Assembly (NCBI GenBank): GCA_023433945.1
Contig: JAEYTP010000032.1
Coordinates: 1-26,334, forward strand
DNA length: 26,334 nt
Direction: 5' to 3'
Source of the DNA: Bacillota bacterium
GTDB taxonomy: Bacteria; Bacillota; Clostridia; Acetivibrionales; DSM-1351
Shown here: one piece after another, positions 15,921 through 24,174 of the stretch
Layout of the letters: each line of letters opens with the position of its first letter
How positions within the stretch are numbered: position 1 is the stretch's first letter
The notes under the pieces: model-generated
The model's input: only the letters and a program-made list of their open reading frames with translations
The model's database searches: none
What the model was told of the DNA's origin: nothing
Translations under genes and position numbers: made by a program

Positions 15921-17912
15921 ATGAATCTTCAAACAGAGTCTATTGCTACTTTTGAACAATCAAAGAAGGTTTATATTAATAGTACCACTATTAGGTGGAT
16001 TATTATTGTATTTTTAGCTATAGGTGTTTTGACAATAAATTTACCTGTTATTTTTACTAACTATTATCATGAAATAACAGGTGCACCCACAAGCAGTAAT
16101 GGAATTTTTGATTTAGAAGATACTAGTATTGGTAACAAGAAGGTCTACTTAGATGGTGAATGGGAGTTTTATTGGAAAAAACTTATAATCACTAATCCTC
16201 AGGATTTTTTAGAAACACATACTTATATTTCTGTACCTGGTCAATGGTCAGATTACGATATTGATGGTATCAGATTACCTGCTGATGGGTATGCAAGCTA
16301 TAGAATGATATTGAAGAATTATAACTATGATGGGAATGTTTCGATATACATACCTGATTTTGGTAGTGCGTACAAGGTTTTTGTTGATAAACAACTCGTA
16401 TCCCAGAGTGGTGTTTTGTCAACCGAGAAAGGAAACATTTTTACTGTTCCGAGTGCGAATATATACCGGATACAGCTTTCCCAATACAAGGATCACGAGG
16501 TTGTTATAGAAACTGCAACCACCAGGTTTTCAGGTGTTTATATGACCCCTATTCTGCAAGATTTTGATACAATTATGGAAGCGAAGGATATAAGAACAGC
16601 AATTCAGTTTGTTTTATTTGGAATTGTAATATTTTCGTTTTTAAGCTTACTTTCTACATTTTTCATTTCAATTAAAAGAAAGTTATATTCTTTTTGGCTG
16701 CCTTTAATGATATTTTTCATTCTTATTCGTATAATCTTGACTGCTGAGTTTTATAGTACATGGCAAAAGATTCTCTTCAACATATCATATGAAGCAACAA
16801 ATGGAGTAATGTTTTTTGCTACATTTGTAGTTAAGTATCTGTTAATCTTTCTTGTCGAAGAACAATGCGAAATAGAGTTTAAAATACGAGAGAAGCTTGG
16901 ATTTCTTGGCTATTACATATTACTCTACTCACTCTACTTGTTTGTTCCAAGAAACTTTTATAATGATTATCTCTCTGTTCTTGTGCCAATGCTAACTTAT
17001 GTACTGGACATATACTTATTTATTAAAGTATATAGAAATGCAGAAAAGATGAACAAATTTAGCCTTCCTATATTTTTGGGGGCAATGCTTGTTATTGTTG
17101 GATTGACCTGTGACAGCTATTATATTAATGGCAAGATTTATTATAATATGTCCTTAGGGTTGATGATAACATTTATGGTATTTGCACTTATCGTTGCTTG
17201 GGTTTATTCTAGAAGGGGCTTTGATATATATGATGACCTTGTCATGTCGTCTATGAAATTGGATTTTGCTAATAATCAAATGCAAATGCAAAAGGAATAT
17301 TATGAATCTTTAAACATACAAATGTTAGAAATCAGAGAAATCAAGCACGATATTAAGCACTTTATTGGTACAATGACAACATTGGTCGAAGAAGACAGAA
17401 TTGATGAACTAAAAGCCTTTTTGTCAGAATACCGCCAAAAGGTGAAATTGGACCAGCTTCCTGTGTTCTGCGAAAACATAATTGCAAATTCAATCATTGG
17501 TTTTTACTATTTAAAGGCCAAGGAAAACAAAATATCGTTTGAGAGCCGCTGCAACATTGATAAGCAATGCTTTATAAGTGATAGTGATCTATGTATTATT
17601 CTTGGAAATACCTTGGAAAATGCCATTACGGCATGTAAAAATATTGCTGAACATGGAAGCAGACATATTTCGATAAAGGTTGACACGTTAAAAAGGCAAT
17701 GGGCTATTAAGGTTACCAACACATTTAACGGGGATATAAAAAAGAAGGACGGGTACTTGGTATCCTTAAAACAGGGTAAATCAAATGGATTTGGAATAAA
17801 AAATATAGAAAAAGTCTTAAAAGCTTATAATGGTCGTGTTGAAATAGATTATAACGAAAATACCTTTACATTTATGGCCCTAGCATCTAATCCACTCTAT
17901 TTTACCGAATAG
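15921..17912 (+). CDS. 7TMR-DISM-type sensor histidine kinase, LytTR-system class
   Basis: A 663-residue membrane kinase. One TM helix (about 25-47) leads into an extracellular beta-rich sensor region (48-225) with the DGEWEFYW segment typical of 7TMR-DISM-type sensors. Seven membrane segments (about 226-430) and a helical linker follow. The kinase part resembles the AgrC/CitA-like group: H-box REIKHDIKHF with candidate phospho-His 476, N-box LGNTLENA (N567), and a reduced G-box GFGIKN (623-628), so a GHKL ATPase domain is present. CAGGAG lies 6 nt before the ATG. The likely partner is the convergent LytTR regulator; the two genes overlap by 16 bp at their 3' ends, so they are not co-transcribed. 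The ligand may be an extracellular carbohydrate or small molecule; this is a guess from the sensor fold. Confidence 0.83.
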   Translation: MNLQTESIATFEQSKKVYINSTTIRWIIIVFLAIGVLTINLPVIFTNYYHEITGAPTSSNGIFDLEDTSIGNKKVYLDGEWEFYWKKLIITNPQDFLETHTYISVPGQWSDYDIDGIRLPADGYASYRMILKNYNYDGNVSIYIPDFGSAYKVFVDKQLVSQSGVLSTEKGNIFTVPSANIYRIQLSQYKDHEVVIETATTRFSGVYMTPILQDFDTIMEAKDIRTAIQFVLFGIVIFSFLSLLSTFFISIKRKLYSFWLPLMIFFILIRIILTAEFYSTWQKILFNISYEATNGVMFFATFVVKYLLIFLVEEQCEIEFKIREKLGFLGYYILLYSLYLFVPRNFYNDYLSVLVPMLTYVLDIYLFIKVYRNAEKMNKFSLPIFLGAMLVIVGLTCDSYYINGKIYYNMSLGLMITFMVFALIVAWVYSRRGFDIYDDLVMSSMKLDFANNQMQMQKEYYESLNIQMLEIREIKHDIKHFIGTMTTLVEEDRIDELKAFLSEYRQKVKLDQLPVFCENIIANSIIGFYYLKAKENKISFESRCNIDKQCFISDSDLCIILGNTLENAITACKNIAEHGSRHISIKVDTLKRQWAIKVTNTFNGDIKKKDGYLVSLKQGKSNGFGIKNIEKVLKAYNGRVEIDYNENTFTFMALASNPLYFTE

Positions 17913-18619
17913 TTAATGTATTTTTTCATTATTTCAGTATGCTGTTTGTGGGGGATAGGGATTTTCGAACCATCCACAGTTATAATTTCCTTGGCTCCTA
18001 GTAACTCGATATGATCCATATTTACTATATAAGAACGATGGGGCTTGATAAATTCTGGATAGACCAGTAACTGTTGCTCAAGCTCATTTAATGGTCCTTG
18101 GGAGGTTAGCACACCACCATTCTTAAGGTGGAAATTAAGTGTCCTTTCAATTATCTCAACAAAAACAATGTTGTGAAGGTATACCTTTGATATGTGTTTT
18201 TTACATTTAATGATTATTTGCTTATTTTCAATGTCGAATATTTCTTTTATGGCATTGTTCATAACTTGAAAAAGGGCATTTTTAGATACGGGCTTTAATA
18301 AGTAATGAAAGGCCTTAACCTCATATGAATCAATAGCGTATTCGGGTGTAGAGGTGACAAAAATAATCTTGCTATCGTCATTGCTTTTTCTCAATTCAGT
18401 TGCTAATTGTATGCCATTAATTGAGGGCATCAAAATATCCAATAAAACAATATTATAATGCTCACCATGCTCAATTTCTTCTAGAAAGTCATTCCCGTTG
18501 TTAAAAGCTTTATATTTGCATTGATAAGAATCGACACTTGAACTGATGAATTCAGTTACAAGCTGTTCCATATGCTTTAATAGTTTAATATCGTCATCAC
18601 AAATAGCAATTTTAATCAT
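17897..18619 (-). CDS. LytTR-family response regulator
   Basis: A 240-residue two-domain regulator. The receiver domain (1-120) has the acidic pocket DDD (8-10), phospho-acceptor D61 in LLDILMP, T89 and K109. The C-terminal domain (about 135-236) is a LytTR DNA-binding domain with FVEIIERTLNFHLKNG and FIKPHRSYIVNMDHI. Members bind direct repeats upstream of target genes. GGAG sits 5 nt before the start. Its pairing with the convergent histidine kinase is inferred from adjacency and from the usual partnership of this kinase class with LytTR regulators. Confidence 0.9.
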   Translation of the reverse strand: MIKIAICDDDIKLLKHMEQLVTEFISSSVDSYQCKYKAFNNGNDFLEEIEHGEHYNIVLLDILMPSINGIQLATELRKSNDDSKIIFVTSTPEYAIDSYEVKAFHYLLKPVSKNALFQVMNNAIKEIFDIENKQIIIKCKKHISKVYLHNIVFVEIIERTLNFHLKNGGVLTSQGPLNELEQQLLVYPEFIKPHRSYIVNMDHIELLGAKEIITVDGSKIPIPHKQHTEIMKKYINYSVK

Positions 18620-18694
18620 ACATACTCCATACCAATAGATTATTTTATATTAGCCACTCATCAGTACTCAATCATATCTAGCATAATTGTTGAG

Positions 18695-18703
18695 ATTATA
18701 GCA
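18695..18703 (-). promoter_or_regulatory. possible extended -10 promoter of the LytTR regulator gene
   Basis: On the minus strand TGCTATAAT (18703 down to 18695), 75 nt upstream of the start codon. No clear -35 was seen. Confidence 0.4.
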
Positions 18704-18773
18704 TTTTATTCCCTTTCAGGTATTTATATCTATATTATAACAGCAAAGTTTAAAAATTTAATAGAAAAGAATG

Positions 18774-18802
18774 TTTAAATTCTCTATTTTATGCTATATA
18801 AT
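18774..18802 (+). promoter_or_regulatory. promoter of the znu operon
   Basis: TTTAAA (18774-18779), 17-nt spacer, TATAAT (18797-18802). Transcription is expected to start near 18809, inside the inverted repeat that follows. Confidence 0.65.
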
Positions 18803-18806
18803 ATAT

Positions 18807-18835
18807 ATGCAAATGCGAATCGTTTGCATTTGCAT
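18807..18835 (+). promoter_or_regulatory. putative Zur (Fur-family) operator
   Basis: Perfect 10-bp inverted repeat ATGCAAATGC (18807-18816) and GCATTTGCAT (18826-18835) around GAATCGTTT. The core AAATGCGAA-TCG-TTTGCATTT is 21 bp, as Gram-positive Zur and Fur boxes are. It begins 4 nt after the -10 and covers the expected start site, which fits repression by the Fur-family gene at 21594. Confidence 0.75.
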
Positions 18836-18903
18836 CTTACTTATATAAAAGTACCTTGTACTTTAATTTAAATACAATATAAATCATGAAAGGAATTATT
18901 AGA

Positions 18904-19803
18904 ATGAAAAAAAGTCTGGCAGTAGCAATAACACTAATATTTACTACGCTGCTATGCTCATGTAGCACCCCACAGGAGGGAAAAAATCAAAATGCTACAG
19001 AGAGTAAAGTCATTAATATAGTAACTTCTTTTTATCCTATTTATGTGGACGCCATAAATATTGCTAAAGATATTGATGGTGTCAAAGTAACAAACCTGAC
19101 AAAGTATGAAACAGGCTGCTTGCACGATTATACACTTACCCCTTCAGATATGAAGACACTGGAGACCGCGGATATATTTGTGGTAAATGGTGCTGGAATG
19201 GAAGCGTTTATGGATAAGGTAATAAAGCAGCAACCCAACCTTAGTATTATTGAGGCATCACAAGACATACTCCTTCTGAAGCATGAGGACGAGGAAAATG
19301 CACATGTTTGGATGAGTGTTACTAACTCCATTAAGCAGGTGGAAAACATAACAGCTCAGTTGATAAAGCTGGATAGTGAGCATAAAGACCAATATCAGAA
19401 GAATGCAGATGGATATGTAGCAAAGCTTAAAAGTCTTAAGAGCAAGATGGATACTGAGCTTAAGGACATAAAAAACAGGGACATCGTTACTTTTCATGAA
19501 GCTTTTTCGTATTTTGCACAAGAGTTTGATTTTAATATAGCAGCAACTATTGAAAGAGAACCTGGTTCTGAGCCTAGTCCCAAAGAACTGGAGGAAACCA
19601 TAGATATAGTTAGACAGTCCAATATCAAGGCACTGTTTGCTGAACCGCAATATTCTCCAAAAGCAGCAGAAACAATTGCCAATGAGACAGGTGCAAAGGT
19701 TTACACTCTTGACCCTATTGTGACTGGTGATGGATCACCTGATTCATATATTAAGATTATGGAGCAAAACATAAAGTCACTTAAAGAGGCATTAAGTTAT
19801 TAA
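18904..19803 (+). CDS. znuA: zinc ABC transporter substrate-binding lipoprotein
   Basis: A cluster A-I metal-binding lipoprotein of 299 residues that should capture Zn2+ outside the membrane and pass it to ZnuB. The signal peptide ends in an LCSC lipobox with the lipidated Cys at residue 20. Metal ligands of the family are in place: H74 (CLHDY), H134 (NAHVW), H198 (TFHEAF) and D270 (LDPI). The His-rich loop usual in ZnuA is reduced to KHEDEENAH. The Met at 18904 is taken as the start: AAAGGA (18889-18894) is 9 nt upstream, while the in-frame ATG at 18886 overlaps that site. It is the first gene of znuACB-zur. A manganese-binding homologue is possible, but the Zur-like operator and regulator favour zinc. 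Confidence 0.9.
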   Translation: MKKSLAVAITLIFTTLLCSCSTPQEGKNQNATESKVINIVTSFYPIYVDAINIAKDIDGVKVTNLTKYETGCLHDYTLTPSDMKTLETADIFVVNGAGMEAFMDKVIKQQPNLSIIEASQDILLLKHEDEENAHVWMSVTNSIKQVENITAQLIKLDSEHKDQYQKNADGYVAKLKSLKSKMDTELKDIKNRDIVTFHEAFSYFAQEFDFNIAATIEREPGSEPSPKELEETIDIVRQSNIKALFAEPQYSPKAAETIANETGAKVYTLDPIVTGDGSPDSYIKIMEQNIKSLKEALSY

Positions 19804-19845
19804 TTTTATAAAGCTTATATAGATATTTGAAAAAGGAGAAATCCA

Positions 19846-20646
19846 ATGAACGATAAGTGCAATTGCAGACATCACGGTGATTCAACTTGTTGCTGTGGAC
19901 TATGCTGCACCAAGATTGAGAATCTTGGTGTAACAATAGGTAAGAATGAGATTTTGAAGAATGTAAATTTACACATACACTGCGGAGAACTTACAGCTAT
20001 TATTGGACCCAACGGTGCTGGAAAAAGTACACTGCTTAAGGCTCTATTAGGAGAAATAAGCCATACAGGTGAGCTGAAGTATCTTGATTCTAAGGGTGTA
20101 AGGGATGGGAAGCCAAATATTGGCTATGTTCCCCAAACGCTAAATCTGGACAGTGGTTCTCCTACTAGTGTGCTGGACTTGTTTGCTGCTAGCCGCACAA
20201 ATTATCCTACTTGGTTTCACATATCAAAGAAGATGATTAAGAAGGTTACTGAAAGCTTGGAAAAGGTTAACGCAGCTCATCTTATAAACAGAAGGCTTGG
20301 AGCTTTATCAGGGGGAGAATTGCAACGTGTTCTGCTTGCTCTTGCGCTAGAGCCCATTCCAGACTTGCTTTTGCTGGATGAGCCGGTTTCAGGTATAGAC
20401 CAGAATGGAATGGAGATGTTTTATAATACTGTTTCGGACATCCGCAAAAACTATGATCTTACCATTATACTTATAAGTCATGATTTAGATATTATCGGAA
20501 AGTATGCAGATAGGGTTGTTCTCATAAATCAGACGGTCCTATGTAATGACAAACCTGATAAGGTATTTAGACATGAGGCATTTTTAAATACCTTTGGATT
20601 GAAGAATTTCTTTGGTCAGCATGGAGACAAGGATGGTGAGAAATAG
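19846..20646 (+). CDS. znuC: zinc ABC transporter ATPase with Cys/His-rich N-terminus
   Basis: A 266-residue ATPase energising zinc import with ZnuA and ZnuB. Walker A GPNGAGKST (54-62), Q-loop YVPQ (Q97), signature LSGGE (154-158), Walker B LLLLDEP (D178, E179) and switch H212 in ISHD are all intact. The first 21 residues are an extension containing C5, C7, H9, H10, C15, C16, C17, C20 and C21, which could bind zinc or another metal; ordinary ZnuC proteins start close to the TKIENLGV strand. AAGGAG lies 8 nt before the ATG, supporting translation of the extension. The stop codon overlaps the GTG start of znuB by one base. Confidence 0.92.
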   Translation: MNDKCNCRHHGDSTCCCGLCCTKIENLGVTIGKNEILKNVNLHIHCGELTAIIGPNGAGKSTLLKALLGEISHTGELKYLDSKGVRDGKPNIGYVPQTLNLDSGSPTSVLDLFAASRTNYPTWFHISKKMIKKVTESLEKVNAAHLINRRLGALSGGELQRVLLALALEPIPDLLLLDEPVSGIDQNGMEMFYNTVSDIRKNYDLTIILISHDLDIIGKYADRVVLINQTVLCNDKPDKVFRHEAFLNTFGLKNFFGQHGDKDGEK

Positions 20647-21497
20647 TGGATGTTTGGTATAAGTTGGTTGAATTTATTCTGCCCTTCGAATGGGCTGGTT
20701 CAAATGGAACCATGTTTATGAAAAACGCCCTACTTGCGATTATTCTTGTAGCTCCTATTTTTGGACTGATCTCAACTATGGTAGTAAACAATAGGATGGC
20801 TTTTTTCTCAGATGCTTTAGGACACGGCGCATTTACAGGAGTAGCTCTTGGTGCAATCCTTGGCTTTATTCAGCCATTATGGTGTGCAATATTATTTTCT
20901 ATAGTATTTTCACTTGTAATTACTACTATAAAATACAAAAGCAAGATGGCACCTGATACCATTATAGGCGTCTTTTCATCTATAGCTGTGGCTCTCGGAA
21001 TTTTTATTTCGACAGCAGGGGGGCGTTCATTCACAAAGCTAAATGCCTTTTTGGTAGGAGACATATTAAGCATTTCGCCTTCAGAGATACTATTATTGGT
21101 TGCAGTATTGATAGTAGTGTTACTTATGTGGGTTTTAATTTTTAACAAGCTATTATTAGTTACAGTAAATCAATCCTTGGCACAAAGTAGAGCAATACCA
21201 ACATTTCTCGTTGAGGCTGTTTTTACAGCAACTATTGCGATAGTGGTAACAATATCAATGTCTTGGATTGGATTATTGGTAATAAACTCTTTCTTGGTAT
21301 TACCTGCTGCTGCAAGCAGAAATATTGCTTCTAATATCAGGCAGTATCATCTGTTTACAGTGCTGCTGTCCTTGGTCTCTGGTATAGGCGGCTTGATATG
21401 TTCATATTATTGGGGAACCTCTACAGGAGCAACAATTGTGCTTATTAGTGGGTTATTTTTCTTTGTAACATTTGCATTGAGGGGAAGGCAGAATTAA
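20646..21497 (+). CDS. znuB: zinc ABC transporter permease
   Basis: ABC-3 family membrane permease of 283 residues with about eight hydrophobic segments. Family features include AFFSDALGHGAFTGVALG near the N-terminus and LLVINSFLVLPAAASRNIA towards the C-terminus, the latter being the ATPase-contact region. The GTG start overlaps the last base of the znuC stop (TAGTG), which suggests translational coupling; a GGTGAG motif lies just upstream. The last codons and stop fall inside the first unit of a tandem repeat that extends to the next gene. Confidence 0.93.
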   Translation: MDVWYKLVEFILPFEWAGSNGTMFMKNALLAIILVAPIFGLISTMVVNNRMAFFSDALGHGAFTGVALGAILGFIQPLWCAILFSIVFSLVITTIKYKSKMAPDTIIGVFSSIAVALGIFISTAGGRSFTKLNAFLVGDILSISPSEILLLVAVLIVVLLMWVLIFNKLLLVTVNQSLAQSRAIPTFLVEAVFTATIAIVVTISMSWIGLLVINSFLVLPAAASRNIASNIRQYHLFTVLLSLVSGIGGLICSYYWGTSTGATIVLISGLFFFVTFALRGRQN

Positions 21498-21592
21498 GGA
21501 GTAATGCAGATTTGCGTGCAATGCAGAATTAATAAGTAATGCAGATTTACTGCAATACAGAATGAAGGAGCAATGCGGAATTGAGGAGCAAT
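21488..21592 (+). repeat. degenerate tandem repeat, six units, supplying the ribosome binding site of the Fur-family gene
   Basis: Units at 21488-21505, 21506-21522, 21523-21540, 21541-21556, 21557-21574 and 21575-21592. Units 1, 3, 5 and 6 resemble GCAGAATTAAGGAGTAAT; units 2 and 4 resemble GCAGATTTGCGTGCAAT, giving a higher-order period of about 35 nt. Unit 1 overlaps the znuB stop codon. Unit 6 (GCGGAATTGAGGAGCAAT) carries the GAGGAG ribosome binding site 7 nt before the next ATG. Confidence 0.85.
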
Positions 21593-21593
21593 T

Positions 21594-22031
21594 ATGAAAA
21601 ATAATTATCAACTAAGTAACATGCTTAAAAAAGAAGGGCTTAAAAGTACAAAACATAGAGCAGCGATACTTGAGATATTAGAGCAAACAAAGGAACCGAT
21701 GTCTGCTGAAGATATTTTTCTGTGTTTCAAGGAGAAAAATCTATCCATTAGCCTCTCAACAGTGTATAGAATCTTGGATATTCTTACCTCTAAGGGACTA
21801 ATAGATGTGCTATCCGTTCCTAATGATAATAAAGCCCTGTATCAACTTCAGTCTAGACAACACAAGCACCATTTGGTATGTGTGGGTTGCAGAAAGCTCA
21901 TTGACTTTGATTACTGTCCTATGCAGCAATACGAGGACAGTATAAAAAATGATTTGGATTTTGATATCACAGGGCATAAGCTTGAGATATATGGATATTG
22001 CAAGGATTGTAAAAATTCAAAAATAAAATAA
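21594..22031 (+). CDS. zur: Fur-family metalloregulator, probably Zur
   Basis: A 145-residue Fur-family repressor. An N-terminal winged helix (about 8-85) contains the recognition helix region SLSTVYRILDIL. The dimerisation domain has two CxxC pairs (C96/C99 and C136/C139) for structural zinc and a His cluster (H90, H92, H93, H128) for the regulatory site. Its place at the end of znuACB, and the Zur-like operator at the operon promoter, make it the likely zinc-dependent autorepressor; PerR or Fur cannot be excluded by sequence alone. Its ribosome binding site GAGGAG is part of the preceding tandem repeat. A terminator follows 14 nt after the stop. Confidence 0.85.
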   Translation: MKNNYQLSNMLKKEGLKSTKHRAAILEILEQTKEPMSAEDIFLCFKEKNLSISLSTVYRILDILTSKGLIDVLSVPNDNKALYQLQSRQHKHHLVCVGCRKLIDFDYCPMQQYEDSIKNDLDFDITGHKLEIYGYCKDCKNSKIK

Positions 22032-22045
22032 TAATATTTTTTGGG

Positions 22046-22077
22046 AAAGGCCTATATATAATAAATAGGTCTTTTTT
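22046..22077 (+). terminator. terminator of znuACB-zur
   Basis: AAAGGCCTAT, AT-rich loop, ATAGGTCTTTTTT with one G-U pair. The permease gene begins 26 nt later, so some read-through is possible. Confidence 0.75.
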
Positions 22078-22102
22078 ATTTTATTATGAAGGATTTAGTA
22101 CT

Positions 22103-23275
22103 ATGAGCAATGTAAGAACAATTAAGCGTCACAATATAAGTAATGCGTTATTATCAATATTTGCACTTTTTACCGCTGTATACTTTTTATATTGGGTTGT
22201 GCGGGTTACAGCTAGCTTTGATACTTCAGGTGTGTGTGCTTGGCTTGAGTTGCTGGGGAGGGTGTTTATCAGCATTCTTGTTCAAGCCGTTCCATTCCTA
22301 TTAATAGGAGTGATAGTTTCCTCTGTGATGCAGGAGATAATTTCAACCGAAACACTTATTAGGATATTTCCAAAAAAAAGTGGGCTAGGTTTTGTTATGG
22401 CAGTTCTAATAGGGGCTTTTTTTCCTGTGTGTGATTGTGCAATAGTACCTGTTGCATCTCGCTTGATAAAAAAAGGTGTGCCATTACCATGTGCAATAAC
22501 GTTTATGCTGGCGGCTCCACTTGTAAATCCAATCGTTATAGCCTCAACCTATTATGCATTCCCCACCCAACCCTCTATAATGGTTCTTAGGGTGTTTTTT
22601 GGAGTTGTAGTGGCACTGTCGGTTGGTTCAATATTCTTGCTGTTTACTCAAAAGAACGGGGTGCTCAAGCAAAGCTCTGATAAGCATGAGATTTACAATT
22701 CCGAAAAACATGGAATGCAAAGTCATAGCATGTATGACCACGATAAGCCCAGTCATGAGACATATAGTCATGAAATGTGCAATCATGAGGTAAATCGTGT
22801 CGCTAAGTATACTTTACACAGTCTTTCTTGTTCCTGTTGCGAACACTCCGAGGATACCTATAAGAAAGGTAATAGCTTCCTTGAGGTCTTAGGAAATGTC
22901 TTGAAACACACTATAGATGAGTTCTTTGAAGTTGGAAAATACCTGATTGTGGGAGCTTTTATTTCGGCTATATTCCAAGTGTTTATCTCAAAGGATATGC
23001 TTTCCACACTCTCGGATAATAAAGTATTAGCTTTGGCAGTAATGATGCTGGCAGCTTTTTTATTCTCTGTTTGTTCTACCTCTGATGCATTTGTTGCAAA
23101 AGCCTTTTTAGGGCAATTTACCATGAACTCAATAATGGGTTTTTTGGTTTTAGGGCCTATGCTTGATATAAAAAACTTACTTTTGCTATCTTCAAGCTTC
23201 AAGAAAACATTTGTTATCAGGCTTGTTCTAGCTATTGTACTAACTTCATTTCTTATACTCTTTTTACTTCAGTAA
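22103..23275 (+). CDS. PF03773 (ArsP/YcgR-like) permease with a His/Cys-rich loop
   Basis: A 390-residue permease with about eight membrane segments in two halves. Each half carries the family motif: FPVCDCAIVPVASRLIKKG (C110, C112) and FSVCSTSDAF (C324). Between the halves, residues 195-248 form a cytosolic loop with His at 195, 203, 208, 213, 218, 223, 228, 239 and 248 and Cys at 226, 243, 245 and 246; several are spaced by exactly five residues. Such a loop suggests binding of zinc or a similar metal. The family includes ArsP-like exporters and poorly known permeases paired with TIGR03943 proteins, as here. AAGGA lies 9 nt before the ATG. Function is inferred only as transport, likely metal-related from context. 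Confidence 0.8.
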   Translation: MSNVRTIKRHNISNALLSIFALFTAVYFLYWVVRVTASFDTSGVCAWLELLGRVFISILVQAVPFLLIGVIVSSVMQEIISTETLIRIFPKKSGLGFVMAVLIGAFFPVCDCAIVPVASRLIKKGVPLPCAITFMLAAPLVNPIVIASTYYAFPTQPSIMVLRVFFGVVVALSVGSIFLLFTQKNGVLKQSSDKHEIYNSEKHGMQSHSMYDHDKPSHETYSHEMCNHEVNRVAKYTLHSLSCSCCEHSEDTYKKGNSFLEVLGNVLKHTIDEFFEVGKYLIVGAFISAIFQVFISKDMLSTLSDNKVLALAVMMLAAFLFSVCSTSDAFVAKAFLGQFTMNSIMGFLVLGPMLDIKNLLLLSSSFKKTFVIRLVLAIVLTSFLILFLLQ

Positions 23276-23296
23276 ACACGATAGGAAGGTTTTATT

Positions 23297-24043
23297 ATGA
23301 AGAAAGTAAAAAATAAACTAAATACAGATTGGCTTTTCAAGGGATTTATTGTTGGAGGTTTCGCTATATATTTTATTATCTTACTAACTTCTGGTGAGGT
23401 CATACACTATGTTCATCCGAGGTTGATTATATATCTAAAAATTTGCTCTACAATTATGTTACTTATGAGTATTTATTCTATTTATATGAGCCAAAAAACA
23501 TCTGGTAACAAAACAAGTATTTTTATTAAATGCAGGAAATATTTAGTATTCATAATTCCGCTAGTACTGGCTATTGCTTTAGTAGTAGATGTGCAACATG
23601 GCTCAGCAGCACATAGACAACAGACGCAGGCACTTGCTTATATCAATGAAATATCTCATGGCACTTCAAAGCTTAAAGGAAATAATACTATAGTAGTAGA
23701 TAATAGTAATTTTCTCTACAGTATTAGTGAAGTAGCAAATAACTACAAAAAGTATCAAGGCAAAGGCATTCGGATTTCCGGATTTATTTATAGAAATTCA
23801 AAAATGAATAAAGACCAGTTTGTCATTGCAAGAATGCTGATGGTTTGCTGTGCAGCTGATGCAAGTCCTGTTGGATTGCTATCAAGCTTCAATGATTCTC
23901 AGTTTCTTGAAGAGAAAGGTTGGTACGATGTTTCAGGCATTATATCTAGCGGTACATATAATGGGGAGGAAACAGCTGTTATATGCGTCAAATCTTTGAA
24001 AAGGATTGAGGCACCGATTGAGCAATATGTTTATCCAGAATAA
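23297..24043 (+). CDS. TIGR03943 (YcgQ-like, DUF1980) family protein, partner of the permease
   Basis: A 248-residue protein with three hydrophobic segments (about 15-31, 42-62 and 82-98) and a C-terminal soluble domain (about 105-248), an arrangement typical of the family. The soluble domain has the family's CC motif in RMLMVCCAADASP (C184, C185). It follows the PF03773 permease by 21 nt with AGGAAGG 7 nt before the ATG, so the two are an operon. The pair is widely conserved in Firmicutes as a two-subunit permease of unknown substrate; a link to zinc is suggested here by the upstream znu genes. Confidence 0.85.
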   Translation: MKKVKNKLNTDWLFKGFIVGGFAIYFIILLTSGEVIHYVHPRLIIYLKICSTIMLLMSIYSIYMSQKTSGNKTSIFIKCRKYLVFIIPLVLAIALVVDVQHGSAAHRQQTQALAYINEISHGTSKLKGNNTIVVDNSNFLYSISEVANNYKKYQGKGIRISGFIYRNSKMNKDQFVIARMLMVCCAADASPVGLLSSFNDSQFLEEKGWYDVSGIISSGTYNGEETAVICVKSLKRIEAPIEQYVYPE

Positions 24044-24093
24044 GTCAACAATAAAAGATGCATTCATTGAGTATATTTGTAAAAATATTTATT

Positions 24094-24102
24094 TGATATA
24101 AT
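24094..24102 (+). promoter_or_regulatory. extended -10 element ahead of the small ORF
   Basis: TGATATAAT (24094-24102) with no good -35 at the expected distance. Its only gene candidate is the 16-codon ORF 72 nt downstream. Confidence 0.4.
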
Positions 24103-24174
24103 TTTTTTTTGTTAATATAAATAAGGGGTTATGTTTCTTTAAATAAATAACCATGGTGAAGGAAGGTACTAAAG

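Noticed and set aside
21488..21592. CRISPR array
   Set aside because: The units are contiguous, diverged and only 16-18 nt, with no spacers and no cas genes nearby.
22078..22102. Zur box in front of the permease pair
   Set aside because: No inverted repeat like that at 18807-18835 is present in the short spacer after the terminator.
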